Positions 24,401 to 36,360 of a stretch of 64,000 nucleotides of DNA are shown piece by piece (position 1 is the first letter of the stretch; the number at the start of each line of letters is the position of its first letter). The position numbers were made by a program, and so were the translations under genes. Location of the stretch: positions 30,484,047 through 30,548,046 of the forward strand of contig OY978527.1 in NCBI GenBank assembly GCA_963854835.1. Reading direction: 5' to 3'. Below the pieces are notes generated by a model, which saw only the letters and a list, made by a program, of their open reading frames with translations, was not told where the DNA came from and searched no databases. The stretch comes from Megamerina dolium. Taxonomy: Eukaryota; Arthropoda; Insecta; Diptera; Megamerinidae.

Positions 24401-24666
24401 TCATACACGTTGCCATTCGTTAAACGTTCTACTTGGTGGTCCCAAACTATTTAATTCCAGAGCAAATCCTTCCCATAATTGTTTTATTTCATTTTTCGTC
24501 ACACCGAATTGTGGTTTTCCCCGTGCAATGCTTGGATTCTGGTCCATTAGTTGAACAAGCCTCTCAAATTGAGATTTGGTTGTAATTTTTAAACTTCTGA
24601 AAATGTATAAAATGTTGAGAAATTACAATATGAAGCCAAGCTAATTATTACTTACGATCTCTCCAT
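24401..24666 (-). CDS. Myb/SANT-like accessory ORF of Harbinger element
   Basis: On the minus strand an 11-nt first exon (24666-24656, MERS) joins a second exon 24596-24401 to give 68 residues: ITTKSQFERLVQLMDQNPS, then GVTKNEIKQLWEGFALELN and SRTFNEWQRV. Harbinger elements typically encode a second protein with a trihelix Myb/SANT domain that brings the transposase to DNA, and this fits. The protein stops right after the domain's third tryptophan, so the rest is probably deleted. Splice junctions (GTAAGT, TTTCAG) are visible, but expression is unproven. Confidence 0.7.
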
Positions 24667-25186
24667 TATTTTTGGCTTTATTAGTTTAAAGTAAACTGCA
24701 ACTGATGCAAACACAACTGCTTATGAGCAGTCGTGTATATTTAACGTGCTTGTCGACCAAACTGAAACAGATGCCCCTATTGCGGTTCACAACTTTTGTA
24801 ACAGTTTGGTCGCCGTCGAGAAATTCATGCCCCTATTGCGGTTCACAACTTTTGTAACAGTTTGGTCGCCGTCGAGAAATTCATATTGCCGTTCTCAACT
24901 CGACTGGTGGCTGATTTTTTTGATTGTGTTCATTATTTTTGTGGTATTACCGTTTGCAACTCTTGCCCCTATTGCCGTTCACCACTCAACCCAGTTTGGT
25001 CGTCTTAGAGTCGGCCCGACTTCAACAAGACCAAACTATTTTTTGGTATGGTGGTACACCACTGTTTTCGGTTGAAATTGTTATGGCGTTACCAGCTTAA
25101 AATATCACTTATGACAGAAAAGTGGTCGATTAAAAGTAAAAATTAAGGAAATATACAATTGTGTTTTGCTGTGAAAATTATTTAAA

Positions 25187-25627
25187 ATGGATATTAGTGT
25201 AGATTTGTTTTATGAAGATGAAAACGAAGACGCGAAAATTGATTTGCTACGCTTACGGAGAAAAATTCGTGATGACTCTAACCCTCTTGAACTACCTAGC
25301 GAAAAGTATAAATATTGTTCAAAATAAATAAAAGCAAATAATAAATTTTTTTATAGATTTATTAGCTATTTTCGACTGAGCAAAGAGGCATTTTGCTTTT
25401 TGCTGGATGACGTAAAAGACCATTTCAAGAAATCTGTGCGTGTCGTATCTATACCACCAATATTGAAATTGTGTGCTGCTCTTAGATTTTTCGCTGATGG
25501 AAGCTACCAGAAGAGCAATGACTTCAATATAGGAGTGGCTCAATCTACAATGTCACTTGTTTTAAAAGAAGTATTAGATGTATTGGAGACGAAACAGACG
25601 CTGCAAGGAGTATCAGAAATAATATAA
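25187..25627 (+). pseudogene. HARBI1-like transposase fragment, composite copy 2
   Basis: Exons 25187-25305 and 25357-25627 with the same 51-nt intron give 129 residues. It matches copy 1 but without its two stops (LVLKEVLDVLE) and then diverges to TKQTLQGVSEII and a stop at an internal deletion. It keeps only the N-terminal, probably DNA-binding, part and none of the catalytic acids. Confidence 0.85.
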
Positions 25628-26700
25628 TGCGTTCTTTCCAAGCTCAATAAATTTATCTCTTATTTATTTTTTAAATTCATTTCAGTCTTTTTTGGTAAAT
25701 GGAAGATAACTTATATTATTTAAAAAAAAAATCTTATTTTCTTAGATTCACGTCTACTTTGTTAGCTTGGATTCTGGTCCATTAGTTGAACAAGCCTCTC
25801 AAATTGAGCTTTGGTTGTAATTTTTAAACTTCTGAAAATGTATAAAATGTTGAGAAATTACAATATGAAGCCAAGCTAATTATTACTTACGATCTCTCCA
25901 TTATTTTTGGCTTTATTAGTTTAAAGTAAACTGCAACTGATGCAAACACAACTGCTTATGAGCAGTGGTGTATATTTAACGTGCTTGTCGACCAAACTGA
26001 AACAGAGTTGCAAACGGCAATACCACAAAAATAATGAACACAATCAAAAAAATCAGCCGCCAGTCGAGTTGAGAACGGCAATATGAATTTCTCGACGGCT
26101 ACCAAACTGTTACAAAAGTTGTGAACCGCAATAGGGGCATCCATTTTAAATAATTTTCACAGCAAAACACAATTGTATATTTCCTTAATTTTTACTTTTA
26201 ATCGACCACTTTTCTGTCATAAGTGATATTTTAAGCTGGTAACGCCATAACAATTTCAACCGAAAACAGTGGTGTACCACGATACCAAAAAATAGTTTGG
26301 TCTTGTTGAAGTCGGGTCGACTCTAAGACGACCAAACTGGGTTGAGTGGTGAACGGCAATAGGGGCAAGAGTTGCAAACGGTAATACCACGAAAATAATG
26401 AACACAATCAAAAAAATCAGCCACCAGTCGAGTTGAGAACGGCAATATGAATTTCTCGACGGCGACCAAACTGTTACAAAAGTTGTGAACCGCAATAGGG
26501 GCATTAATTTATTGTTGTTCATCACCGAGTAAACATGGAACATATATACACTTCACAATCTAAAAAGAAGTGGCACCAATCGTCAACTTAGCCACACACA
26601 CGCAACCTATTGAAAGTTTACAAGTTTGTGTCAACTTTCAATCGGTTGGATAAGTGATAGTACGATTAAATAACACGCAAGGATACATAAAGTAAAGTAA

Positions 26701-27795
26701 TGCCCCTATTGCGGTTCACCACTCAACCCAGTTTGGTCGTCTTAGAGTCGACCCGACTTCAACAAGACCAAACTATTTTTTGGTATTGTGGTACACCACT
26801 GTTTTCGGTTGAAATTGTTATGGCGTTACCAGCTTAAAATATCACTTATGACAGAAAAGTGGTCGATTAAAAGTAAAAATTAAGGAAATATACAATTGTG
26901 TTTTGCTGTGAAAATTATTTAAAATGGATATTAGTGTAGATTTGTTTTATGAAGATGAAAACGAAGACGCGAAAATTGATTTGCTACGCTTACGGAGAAA
27001 AATTCGTGATGACTCTAACCCTCTTGAACTACCTAGCCAAAAGTATAAATATTGTTCAAAATAAATAAAAGCAAATAATAAATTTTTTTATAGATTTATT
27101 AGCTATTTTCGACTGAGCAAAGAGGCATTTTGCTTTTTGCTGGATGACGTAAAAGACCATTTCAAGAAATCTGTGCGTGTCGTATCTATACCACCAATAT
27201 TGAAATTGTGTGCTTTTTTAAATTCATTTCAGTCTTTTTTGGTAAATGGAAGATAACTTAAATTATTTAAAAAAAAATCTTATTTTCTTAGATTCACGTC
27301 TACTTTGTTATCACATTAACATTTTTATATATATATGTATATACATAAGGCGGGTAAAAAAAATTTAAAAAAAAAAATACAAAACACATTCCGTGTGTAA
27401 AATAAAACTATTTCACATTTTTCTTCATACCTACATCACTATACAAAATCAAGTCATCTCATTTCTCAACTTGTAATTTTTAAACTTCTGAAAATGTATA
27501 AATTGTTGAGAAATTACAATATGAAGCCAAGCTAATTATTACTTACGATCTCTCCATTATTTTTGGCTTTATTAGTTTAAAGTAAACTGCAACAGATGCA
27601 AACACAACTGCTTATGAGCAGTGGTGTATATTTAACGTGCTTGTCGACCAAACTGAAACAGAGTTGCAAACGGCAATACCACAAAAATAATGAACACAAT
27701 CAAAAAAATCAGCCGCCAGTCGAGTTGAGAACGGCAATATGAATTTCTCGACGGCGACCAAACTGTTACAAAAGTTGTGAACCGCAATAGGGGCA
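26701..27795 (+). mobile_element. Non-autonomous PIF/Harbinger element
   Basis: A single 1,095-bp element with ends TGCCCCTATTGCGGTTCAC and its complement, flanked by TAA at 26698-26700 and 27796-27798. It is an internally deleted relative of the composite to its left: transposase exon 1 and the start of exon 2 (26925-27210), then a jump to the 3' region. It lacks the catalytic core, so it would need a partner transposase. Confidence 0.9.
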
Positions 27796-27798
27796 TAA

Positions 27799-28485
27799 AG
27801 TAATGTAAAAAACGTGTGTGATTAATCAACACGGATAGCTCAGTCCATATGTTTTTTAAATATGAAAGACATAGCTGGGTTACGTTACCTACTAAGCAGT
27901 TTTGACTAATCGCTCTTATGGTATTTGTATGAAATAGATCGGAAGAGCTGATCCGTTACCTACCGGTACGTGTTGACTATGCGCGCTGTGAGCCATGAGC
28001 TTTTACAATATAAATTATATATCGTGTGCATACTTCTGAGAAGACAATTTAGAATAAAGCAGAACAAAATATGAGAGATATAGAGGATTTTTGAATTATT
28101 ATAATGTCTATTTACTTAATCAGTTGCATGCAAAAATTGCATCATGTAAAATACTATTATACAAGTTCATATCTGGCAATGCTTCACAATGGTTCGTGAG
28201 ATAGGTCGTTTTGTAGATATGGTAGCACAGCCGATGATGTACCTTAAATTCGGAACCATTCGGAATTATTTGTGTTTTCACGGTTTTCTGCTGGGCGGCG
28301 TAATGTTCATAATTTTTCGTGATGTTGCAACTTCAGATTGAAATTTGTAATTAAATATTTAATTTTAATTGCACTTTAATAAGAGTAGTTTTGTAGTGCT
28401 AATAAACATTGTGAGTACCTATAAAAATACATCTATAATACATTAATTGTAATTTGAAATATAATTGGATAGATTAGTATATATG
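27799..28485. other. Upstream region of RhoGAPp190
   Basis: No element recognised. It may contain the promoter or leader exon of RhoGAPp190, which I could not locate. Confidence 0.3.
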
Positions 28486-28487
28486 CG

Positions 28488-28856
<369 letters not shown>

Positions 28857-29239
28857 TTGACTTTTCACACCCAGCAAAGGTAAAAAAATGATCTGGCGAA
28901 ATCGGCCTTTAATTTAAATAGCGGTAGCAGTCCTGCTTGTGCGCAGAAACGAACTATAATCAGTAAATTGATTGTGCATACATATATCCAAATATAAAGA
29001 AGTCCTTGTGAAAAGTCATTTCCATAGTGTTTCTTGGATCTTAATATATATTATTGCCTTAATTCGGTATTGCTCTACTTAGTGATGTTTTGAAAATAAG
29101 CGAAAAAGTTTGGCAATGAAAAACAATTGGCTTTTGTCAAGGCTCCAAATATAAAAAAAGTATTTTTTAATTTGTGTTTACGCATAACTTCTAATTATAA
29201 CTTGTGGTATATTTGCAGCCTCTTCAAGGCAAGTACAAA

Positions 29240-30590
29240 ATGAAGCAGTATAATATATCAGTAATAGGTCTTTCTGGGACGGAAAAGGATCGAGGTCAAG
29301 TTGGTGTTGGAAAGTCATGCTTATGTAATAGATTTATTCGACCATTGGCTGACGACTATTTCATAGATCACATATCAGTTTTGAGCCAGGTTTGTGTGCA
29401 AATTATGCCTTTTGTGAAAATATTAGTATCTTAATTTATTTTCTGTTTATCCTGTAGAGTGATTTCAGTGGACGGATTGTTAACAATGATCATTTTCTTT
29501 ATTGGGGTGATGTTCGCAAAACTACTGATGATGGTGCAGAATACCTTTTTCACATAATTGAACAAACGGAATTTATAGATGATTCCACATTTCAACCATT
29601 TAAAGTCGGTAAAATGGAATCATATTTAAAGCGATGCGTTGCTACGAAGGTGTTCTCGGCAGAAAAATTAATGTATATATGCAAGAATCAATTGGGTATT
29701 GAGAAAGAGTATGAACAGAAAGTTTTGCCCGAAGGTAGACTCACTATCGATGGTTACATTGTGGTGTTTGATGTAAGCCCAGTACCAAACAGAACCATTG
29801 AGAAACAAATTGATTTTGTACAAAACGCCATCAGTACTATTCTGAAGAATAAGAAACCTTTGGTTGTAGTGACTACAAAAAATGACGATGCTAATGATAT
29901 ATACGTGCGTGAAGCGGAAAAAATTTGTCAACGTAAAGAATACAAGGGTATGGTGCAACTAGTCGAAACTTCTGCTCATGAATCGATCAATATCGATTTG
30001 GGATTTTTTTTGTTGGCACAAATGTTAGATAAAGTTAAAAATCGTATCAAACCTATATCGTACCAGGATGCGGCCAAGACTCGTAAAGAGTTATTAGACA
30101 CCCGTTCCGAGGCTGTCACAAGACTTATACGCAATCAAATAACGGATTATCATGTTCTATGGTCACAAGGATCCAAATTATTGTCTCAGTACAGAGAATG
30201 GACGGAGTTTTTGAACATATTTGGAAATGATGCGGGCCAAAAGATATTTCGTCGCCATATGAAAAAATTACGGGATGATTACCTTAACAAAAAATTACAT
30301 CAATACATGGATAACTTTGCTTGCGCTCTGGAGTATATCTTACCAGATCTTAACGCTTTTAGTGCAAGCGATGATGATGCGTGGGAATATGCAAAGAATT
30401 ATTTACGCAATCATTCAGAGTTTAACCAATATTTTTTTGAGTGTGCTCATTCGTCGTGGACCGAACTCGTTAGTCTGGACGAGACTGAAAATGAAACTCG
30501 TATCCCTTTCGATGTTATCGAAACATCCGAAGCAGAAACAGTATTTAGAAATTATTTAAATTCAGTTCAACAGGACAAAAAGAAAATTGG
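29240..30590 (+). CDS. RhoGAPp190: RhoGAPp190 exons 1-2: GTPase-like domain and FF repeats
   Basis: Exon 1 (50 codons) starts [19 protein letters not shown] and carries the P-loop GVGKSCL. Exon 2 (1,133 nt) has the guanine-recognition-like VVTTKNDD (TKxD box), an [10 protein letters not shown] segment (SA box) and then an FF-type helical region with [18 protein letters not shown]. The P-loop, TKxD and SA boxes are all present, so nucleotide binding looks possible; p190 GTPase domains are known to bind GTP with little or no hydrolysis. Confidence 0.93.
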
Positions 30591-33500
30591 GTGAGTGTAA
30601 ACATGTTTTTTTTTAATAACATTTGTCTCAAGACAAATGTTCGACATTACCTCAAAAACATTTGAGTAAATTATGTGAAATAGAGAAGTCATTGGAGTGC
30701 TCCTATTCGTCAATTACAGAACTGATGTGTTAATTTCATGAAATGTGCTATTTTCTGAAAAAAAAAATTTTTGTTAATCGGTAAAAAAGAGACGAATAAA
30801 TAGCGTAATTCTGGCATCGCGTGGATAGAGTTCTACTTTTCTCACAATTTTTCCACAAAATACTATGTTTAGTTAGTTTTGAAAATTTAAACAATTTTTC
30901 ATTGAAGATATATTTTTTTTTTCATTTCATGGTCCTTTTTGGATTTAAGAACAAATGTGTTTAGGGCTTTTCTAGCAGATTGGTTGTCACTCCAACTCAC
31001 ACAATGGTAGAAATGTTAGTGTCAGTGAGTCCCTTTGAACAATTCTTGATAAGTGTGGGCCACAACTGCTTCGCTGTTCCACAGATGAGGCATTTTATCG
31101 GCTTTGAAACGCGTTGGATTCCTCAAAGCATATTTTCAGCTTTGAGTGCTGCATTTGTATCCTGTTTTGCGAGTTTGTCCGCTCTAAAATTTCATCTTAT
31201 TCCCTTGTGGCCTATGGCCTGTGGTAGTGCAGAATGATCGTGGATTTAAGAAAAAAAGAGGTTCAGAGCTTTTAATGCAGCTTGGCTGTCACTGTCACTC
31301 TGGTTAATCCAAATGAGTGAAGTGCGAAGAGTTTTGAACTCCACCTGAAATACACTGCAGTGGTCGAGGAGGCGAAATGAAATGAATATACAAATTCTTT
31401 TGCTGAAATGAGGTACTTGTCGATCTAGATAAGCAGTCGAGTATATAGGTTTGATATACTCAAGTGAAGTAATTATGTTGAAGTTATTTAGAATACTGGC
31501 GTGGCTTATGGTATTGGTCGCAGTGCCCGTAACCCATGCTGTCAGCTGTCAAAGTATGTATATCATAAAATGCTGCAGTCTGGTTTCGCATAGTCCACGT
31601 GATGAACAAGGAATTTGTCTTTCAAACGTCACGCCTCCGTGATTGATAGATGGTACTGGATTATTACCATTGATGTAGATCTTTAAGCTTTGGCTTACCT
31701 TAGTCATAGTTATGGCATTTCATTGGTAATGAAGTTTGGAAGTAATTAAAGTTTCAATAATGACAAAAAATCTGATTATCTCATATTAAAAACCTTCATT
31801 TGCAAATAGTAAATTTTTGAATTACAAAAATACATACACACCATGGAGAAGTCGTTTAAATAACACTTTTTTTTTAGTTGGAAACAGCAATTCAAGCTGT
31901 TGCTAGAGGAATCGGGCTTCGTAACGCCTGGCAAGCAATTATCAGAGGTACGAGTTTTATTTATGGGTCGAGAATGTTTCGAAGCCTTATCGGAACATGA
32001 TTGTCAGCAGATATATGATATACATCAAGATGAAATTATCGAGAAGTGTAAGCAAAATTTTATTGAATTACTGCTGGAACATGCTCAATTCTTTCAACAA
32101 TTCAAAAATGTTGATATTATAACGCAAGAAGATGTGCGCCAAATTACGGATATTATACAAGATGACTCTAGGTATGCCACTTCATACAAGAAAATTGAAT
32201 AAAATTCTAATTCCAAGTTATGATAATTTACACAGATATAAGATATTGGACCGATTAGATCAAGAGCGTCGTGTCATTTTATTTCAACATTTAGGTTTTA
32301 TACATTGCCCCATACGAGAACATTGCCCCTTTTTTAATAACTGTATAGATAATTTAATTGAAGAAGTTCTGGCTGAAAAAATGTCATCGAATCATAAGAA
32401 TATTAACAATTGGAAATCTCCGAATTCCGACAGAACGTTGAATCTTCTCATAGTTGGCTCTGAACATTTGGCAAGTGATTTGTTAAATGATATTCGAGTA
32501 TGCACTGGATCGAAGGGTGAATACATATATGAGAATCAAACTTATTATTTAAATTATCGCATTGCAAATGGAGATATGGAAGCATTTAAGGCAATCGATA
32601 TACACTCTAGTGGTATGAATCATATAAAATATATACATATATACTATGTTTAAAATTTATGAATAATGTAATCAATGTTTATAGGTTTAATATGTGTTTA
32701 TTCGAATCAACAATCATTTGAGACGCTCAAGGATAATTTAGAACGTACACTGTTATGTAATTTGGAGCTAGAAGATAAGTTTGAAAATTTACCAATTGTA
32801 TTAGTGTATCAGCCACACGATCTGAAGGAAAATGAAGTCGAATATTTACGAAGTGAGGGCTTGAGGCTGTCGGAAATGTTACATTGCGACTTTATCGACC
32901 ACAATCAGAATCAACAGAAATACGTTTATGATATTTTAAATATTGTAATACTTTCATTGAGGCTAACTGAAATTAAAACATTCGAGTCATATCCATCAAA
33001 TCATATCGATTTGCGCATTCTTGTGTGCATGTTTTGTGGTGATCAGTATGATATTGAAAATATACTGCATCCGTTGATCATCGAATCAACTCTCGTCAAG
33101 TCTACAGAACATTCGATTGTAGTCGATGTCTTTATTGGCGACACTAAGAAACGTGTTGAATTCATCATATCTTCCTTTCATGGTACTAACCAATATCGCG
33201 ATGAATTGATTCATGGATTTATTTACTTTTACTCTGCCAAGCGCAAATCGTCATTGGCAAACTTGAGGTAAGTGGTACACGTGTTGTCCTCCAGTAGACA
33301 TTTTACTAAACATTTATTTAGTATTTACGTTTTACAAAACTCAAACATTCCCTTGCAATTAATTGCCATTACTGAAAGCGGTGGTGCGAATGCGTTTTTC
33401 AATAACGATATATGCCAATTCTTAATTACGGAAGGCAATTCCCTTGCCGACAGATGTAAAGCCAGTTTTATGACATTTTCTGTTGATCAGTATATAAAAT

Positions 33501-33839
33501 GTAAGTATGACTTTTCATCTGGTTCATCTGGTTATATAAGCAAATTAAGTGGTTGTGTGTGTGTGTTTTTTTTTCTTGTTTCAGTTGCCTTTTATAGCCC
33601 CTTTTTAAAGAACGCTTGGGATAACAAGTACGAAGTTGAAAATCTACACGTCGAGGAGTCAATTACATTAGATTCGGGTGAAGGTACATTGGAGAATTCC
33701 ATAAATCAATTACCGAGACCACCACCACGTCATGAGAGTTATATGCTATCTAGCACCATGGGAACAGATGGATCTGGCAGCGAGAATTATGAAATGCTTC
33801 CTACACGTTCTCTCAATTCATTAAATGGTAATGACTTTT

Positions 33840-33923
<84 letters not shown>

Positions 33924-36300
33924 ATTCAATTCAACCCTGCGTATACAGAGTATAGGCCATTCCATTTTATAGATTAATTGCAAGTGTTGGCATTGTACTT
34001 ATAAATTTGTAGACGAATCATACAATGTTCATGCGGAAGTATATTTCTTCTTTGAATGGATAAAATGATTTTGTCAATTTTCTGGAGATCAGGTATTGAC
34101 AACCAAAAGTTCTCTAAACTTATATTCAATGTTTGTTGAGCACTTCTCTTAAATTCACAAAACAAAAAATGAACATTCTCTCAATAATAATCGACTTAAC
34201 TCATTGATTCCTAACCAATAGATTATTTATATAATTTTTATTCTGGATCCATATCTGTTCGTTGTGGTAATCCATAAACAACGGAAAGAGAGTTCTTTCT
34301 TGAGTTTTGTGCATTTTTTAGTACCAGCCTTCAGAGTCGAAGTGAACTTTGTTCCAGCTGGTTTTTGTTTCCGCACAAGAATATCCACGAATGTGCGTGG
34401 ACCTCACCTAGTAATAACGCCCAGAACCTAATTGATCACATCTCTGTGAGCAGAACATGGAGAGGATCACTACTAGATGTAAGAAATGGACGTGGATCGG
34501 ATAGCGACAGCGATCATGAGTTTATCACTGCAGTGCACTGGCGACATAAAGTTTAAGCAGATGTTGAGATTGAGCTGGGTCAACGCAAAAAGGACAAACC
34601 GCAGCTAAGGCGCACACAACTCAACATGCTGAAGCCAAAGGACGATTATAGAAGTCGCAGAAGAAACAACCTGAAACATCATCGCAAGGCGAAGTTACAC
34701 AAGAAACTATTTATTTCCAATAGGAAATTGACTAATCAAATCAAGGATGCAGCTGGAGCAAACGATACAAGAAAGCTGCACCAACGCAGCTAATATCATC
34801 CAATCACTGTGACTGTGATGACGACCTCTTAACAATGGTAACCCCCAGGTTAGTAGTTGAAAAGAACATTTCGAAGGAATAAGCAGGAGTGTGTACGAGG
34901 GTCCCAAACCTGGAGTACTCAAGGCAGATGCACGATCTGCAGCGGATATAATTAAGCCGCATATTACCGTGTCCCTGGAGAACGAAGTAGAACCATAATC
35001 ATGCAGTAAAGTCATCGTTGTTAAGGTGCTAAAGGAAACATACTTCAAAGTAGTGGCGGTCCCCATCATCGAGAAATGGGGCATCATTTGTCTTTTCCCC
35101 CAAAATCTCTCTGATATGCACACTGGACGGAGGATTTGACTTACCAAAGCCAGATCAACTTTCGGCCGTCTATATCCAGTATGAAGAAGCAACAAAATTC
35201 CCAGAAGAACGAGGATTAAAATATTTAACGCTTGCATCAAGCCAACTATATTGTTTGACAGCGAAACTTGATTTGTTTCGAACAACATCGTGCAGATACT
35301 CCAAGCATTCGTCAATAAGTGCCTGTGCATTATATGTACAATCTTCTGGCCCAATGCAATCAGCAACTAGGAACTCTGGGAGATCAACAAAGAAATCTAA
35401 GCAGTAATAAAATCGTTAGAACCAGTTTACCTGAATTCATCAGTAGCTCGTAATTGCAGAACATTCCATATCTAGATGTCCGAGCAGTTCAACATTCACC
35501 TGATATGGGTGCCAGGCACCGGGACATACCAGGGAACGAGACCTCGAACAGACTAGCAAAGAAGAGTACAACGTTGCAAACTCTCTGTCATAAGAGGATT
35601 ATTGATATTCCAATGCGGCGTGAAAACTTCTAGGTTCCTACTCATTACAGAAAACGAATGTCATACACCCGATAAACAGGAAACGAACAAAAGAACTACT
35701 ATCGCTTAAAAGACACGCCAAGTAGGCTACGTATAAGAATATCTGATAACTGCCGGAACTGCGGCAACGAAGAAGAGCTGAAGTCTACAACTCACGCGGA
35801 ATGACTCATTTGGGCAGTCCCTTCTCCAAAATTAACTGTGAACGAGCTTGTTGAAAATCCGACGTGCTTGGGATTAAAAATTGCTAAAACACAAAAGTTA
35901 TCGAAACTACTGTTTGTAGGGTCATAAAACATTACAAGAAGAAACTTTGAAAGGAAGACGAAATAATACATTTAAAAGAAGTATAACTCAAACCCAAAAA
36001 AGAGTGTTCTACCTCAATGATCGCACGTAAAAGTTTAAAAGTAGCTTATCCACAACTAAGCGAATACGTGTTAAAGCGGGACTGAAGTCGTATCGAGCTA
36101 CCAAATATTCGAATCGGTCAGATAAACAGAATTTTATAGCTATACAATCACAACTTTAATGGATATGTTCCTCTAAACAACTCGCAGGACCGAAGTTTTA
36201 TGCTGCAAAGAAACGGCGTGATGTTCCCCCAAAAATTGTAATTCAAAAAGATTGATAAATTTGCTAGAAAAATGATGATTTGGCACCCACAGTGCCTTAG

Positions 36301-36360
<60 letters not shown>

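Larger units (their letters stand above)
23559..26503. mobile_element. PIF/Harbinger composite with nested inverted ends
   Basis: The whole block is flanked by TTA (23556-23558 and 26504-26506), the PIF/Harbinger target duplication. In order: a left end in plus orientation (23559), transposase fragment 1, a Myb/SANT-like ORF on the minus strand, a right end inverted and partly doubled (24772-24963), a second left end (24964), transposase fragment 2, a right end (about 25960-26139), an inverted left end (26140-26366) and a final right end (26367-26503). Ends share TGCCCCTATTGCGGTTCAC. No single full-length element is present. Confidence 0.88.

Noticed and set aside
24746..25075. A 109-codon plus-strand ORF
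   Set aside because: It spans the inverted right end and the next left end of Harbinger copies; the same translation recurs wherever those ends recur.
27825..27850. GATAGCTCAGTCC as a tRNA A box
   Set aside because: No B box or cloverleaf follows.
34707..35366. A 219-codon minus-strand ORF
   Set aside because: No motif is recognisable, and the plus strand of the same stretch carries LINE endonuclease/RT residues; a chance antisense frame.
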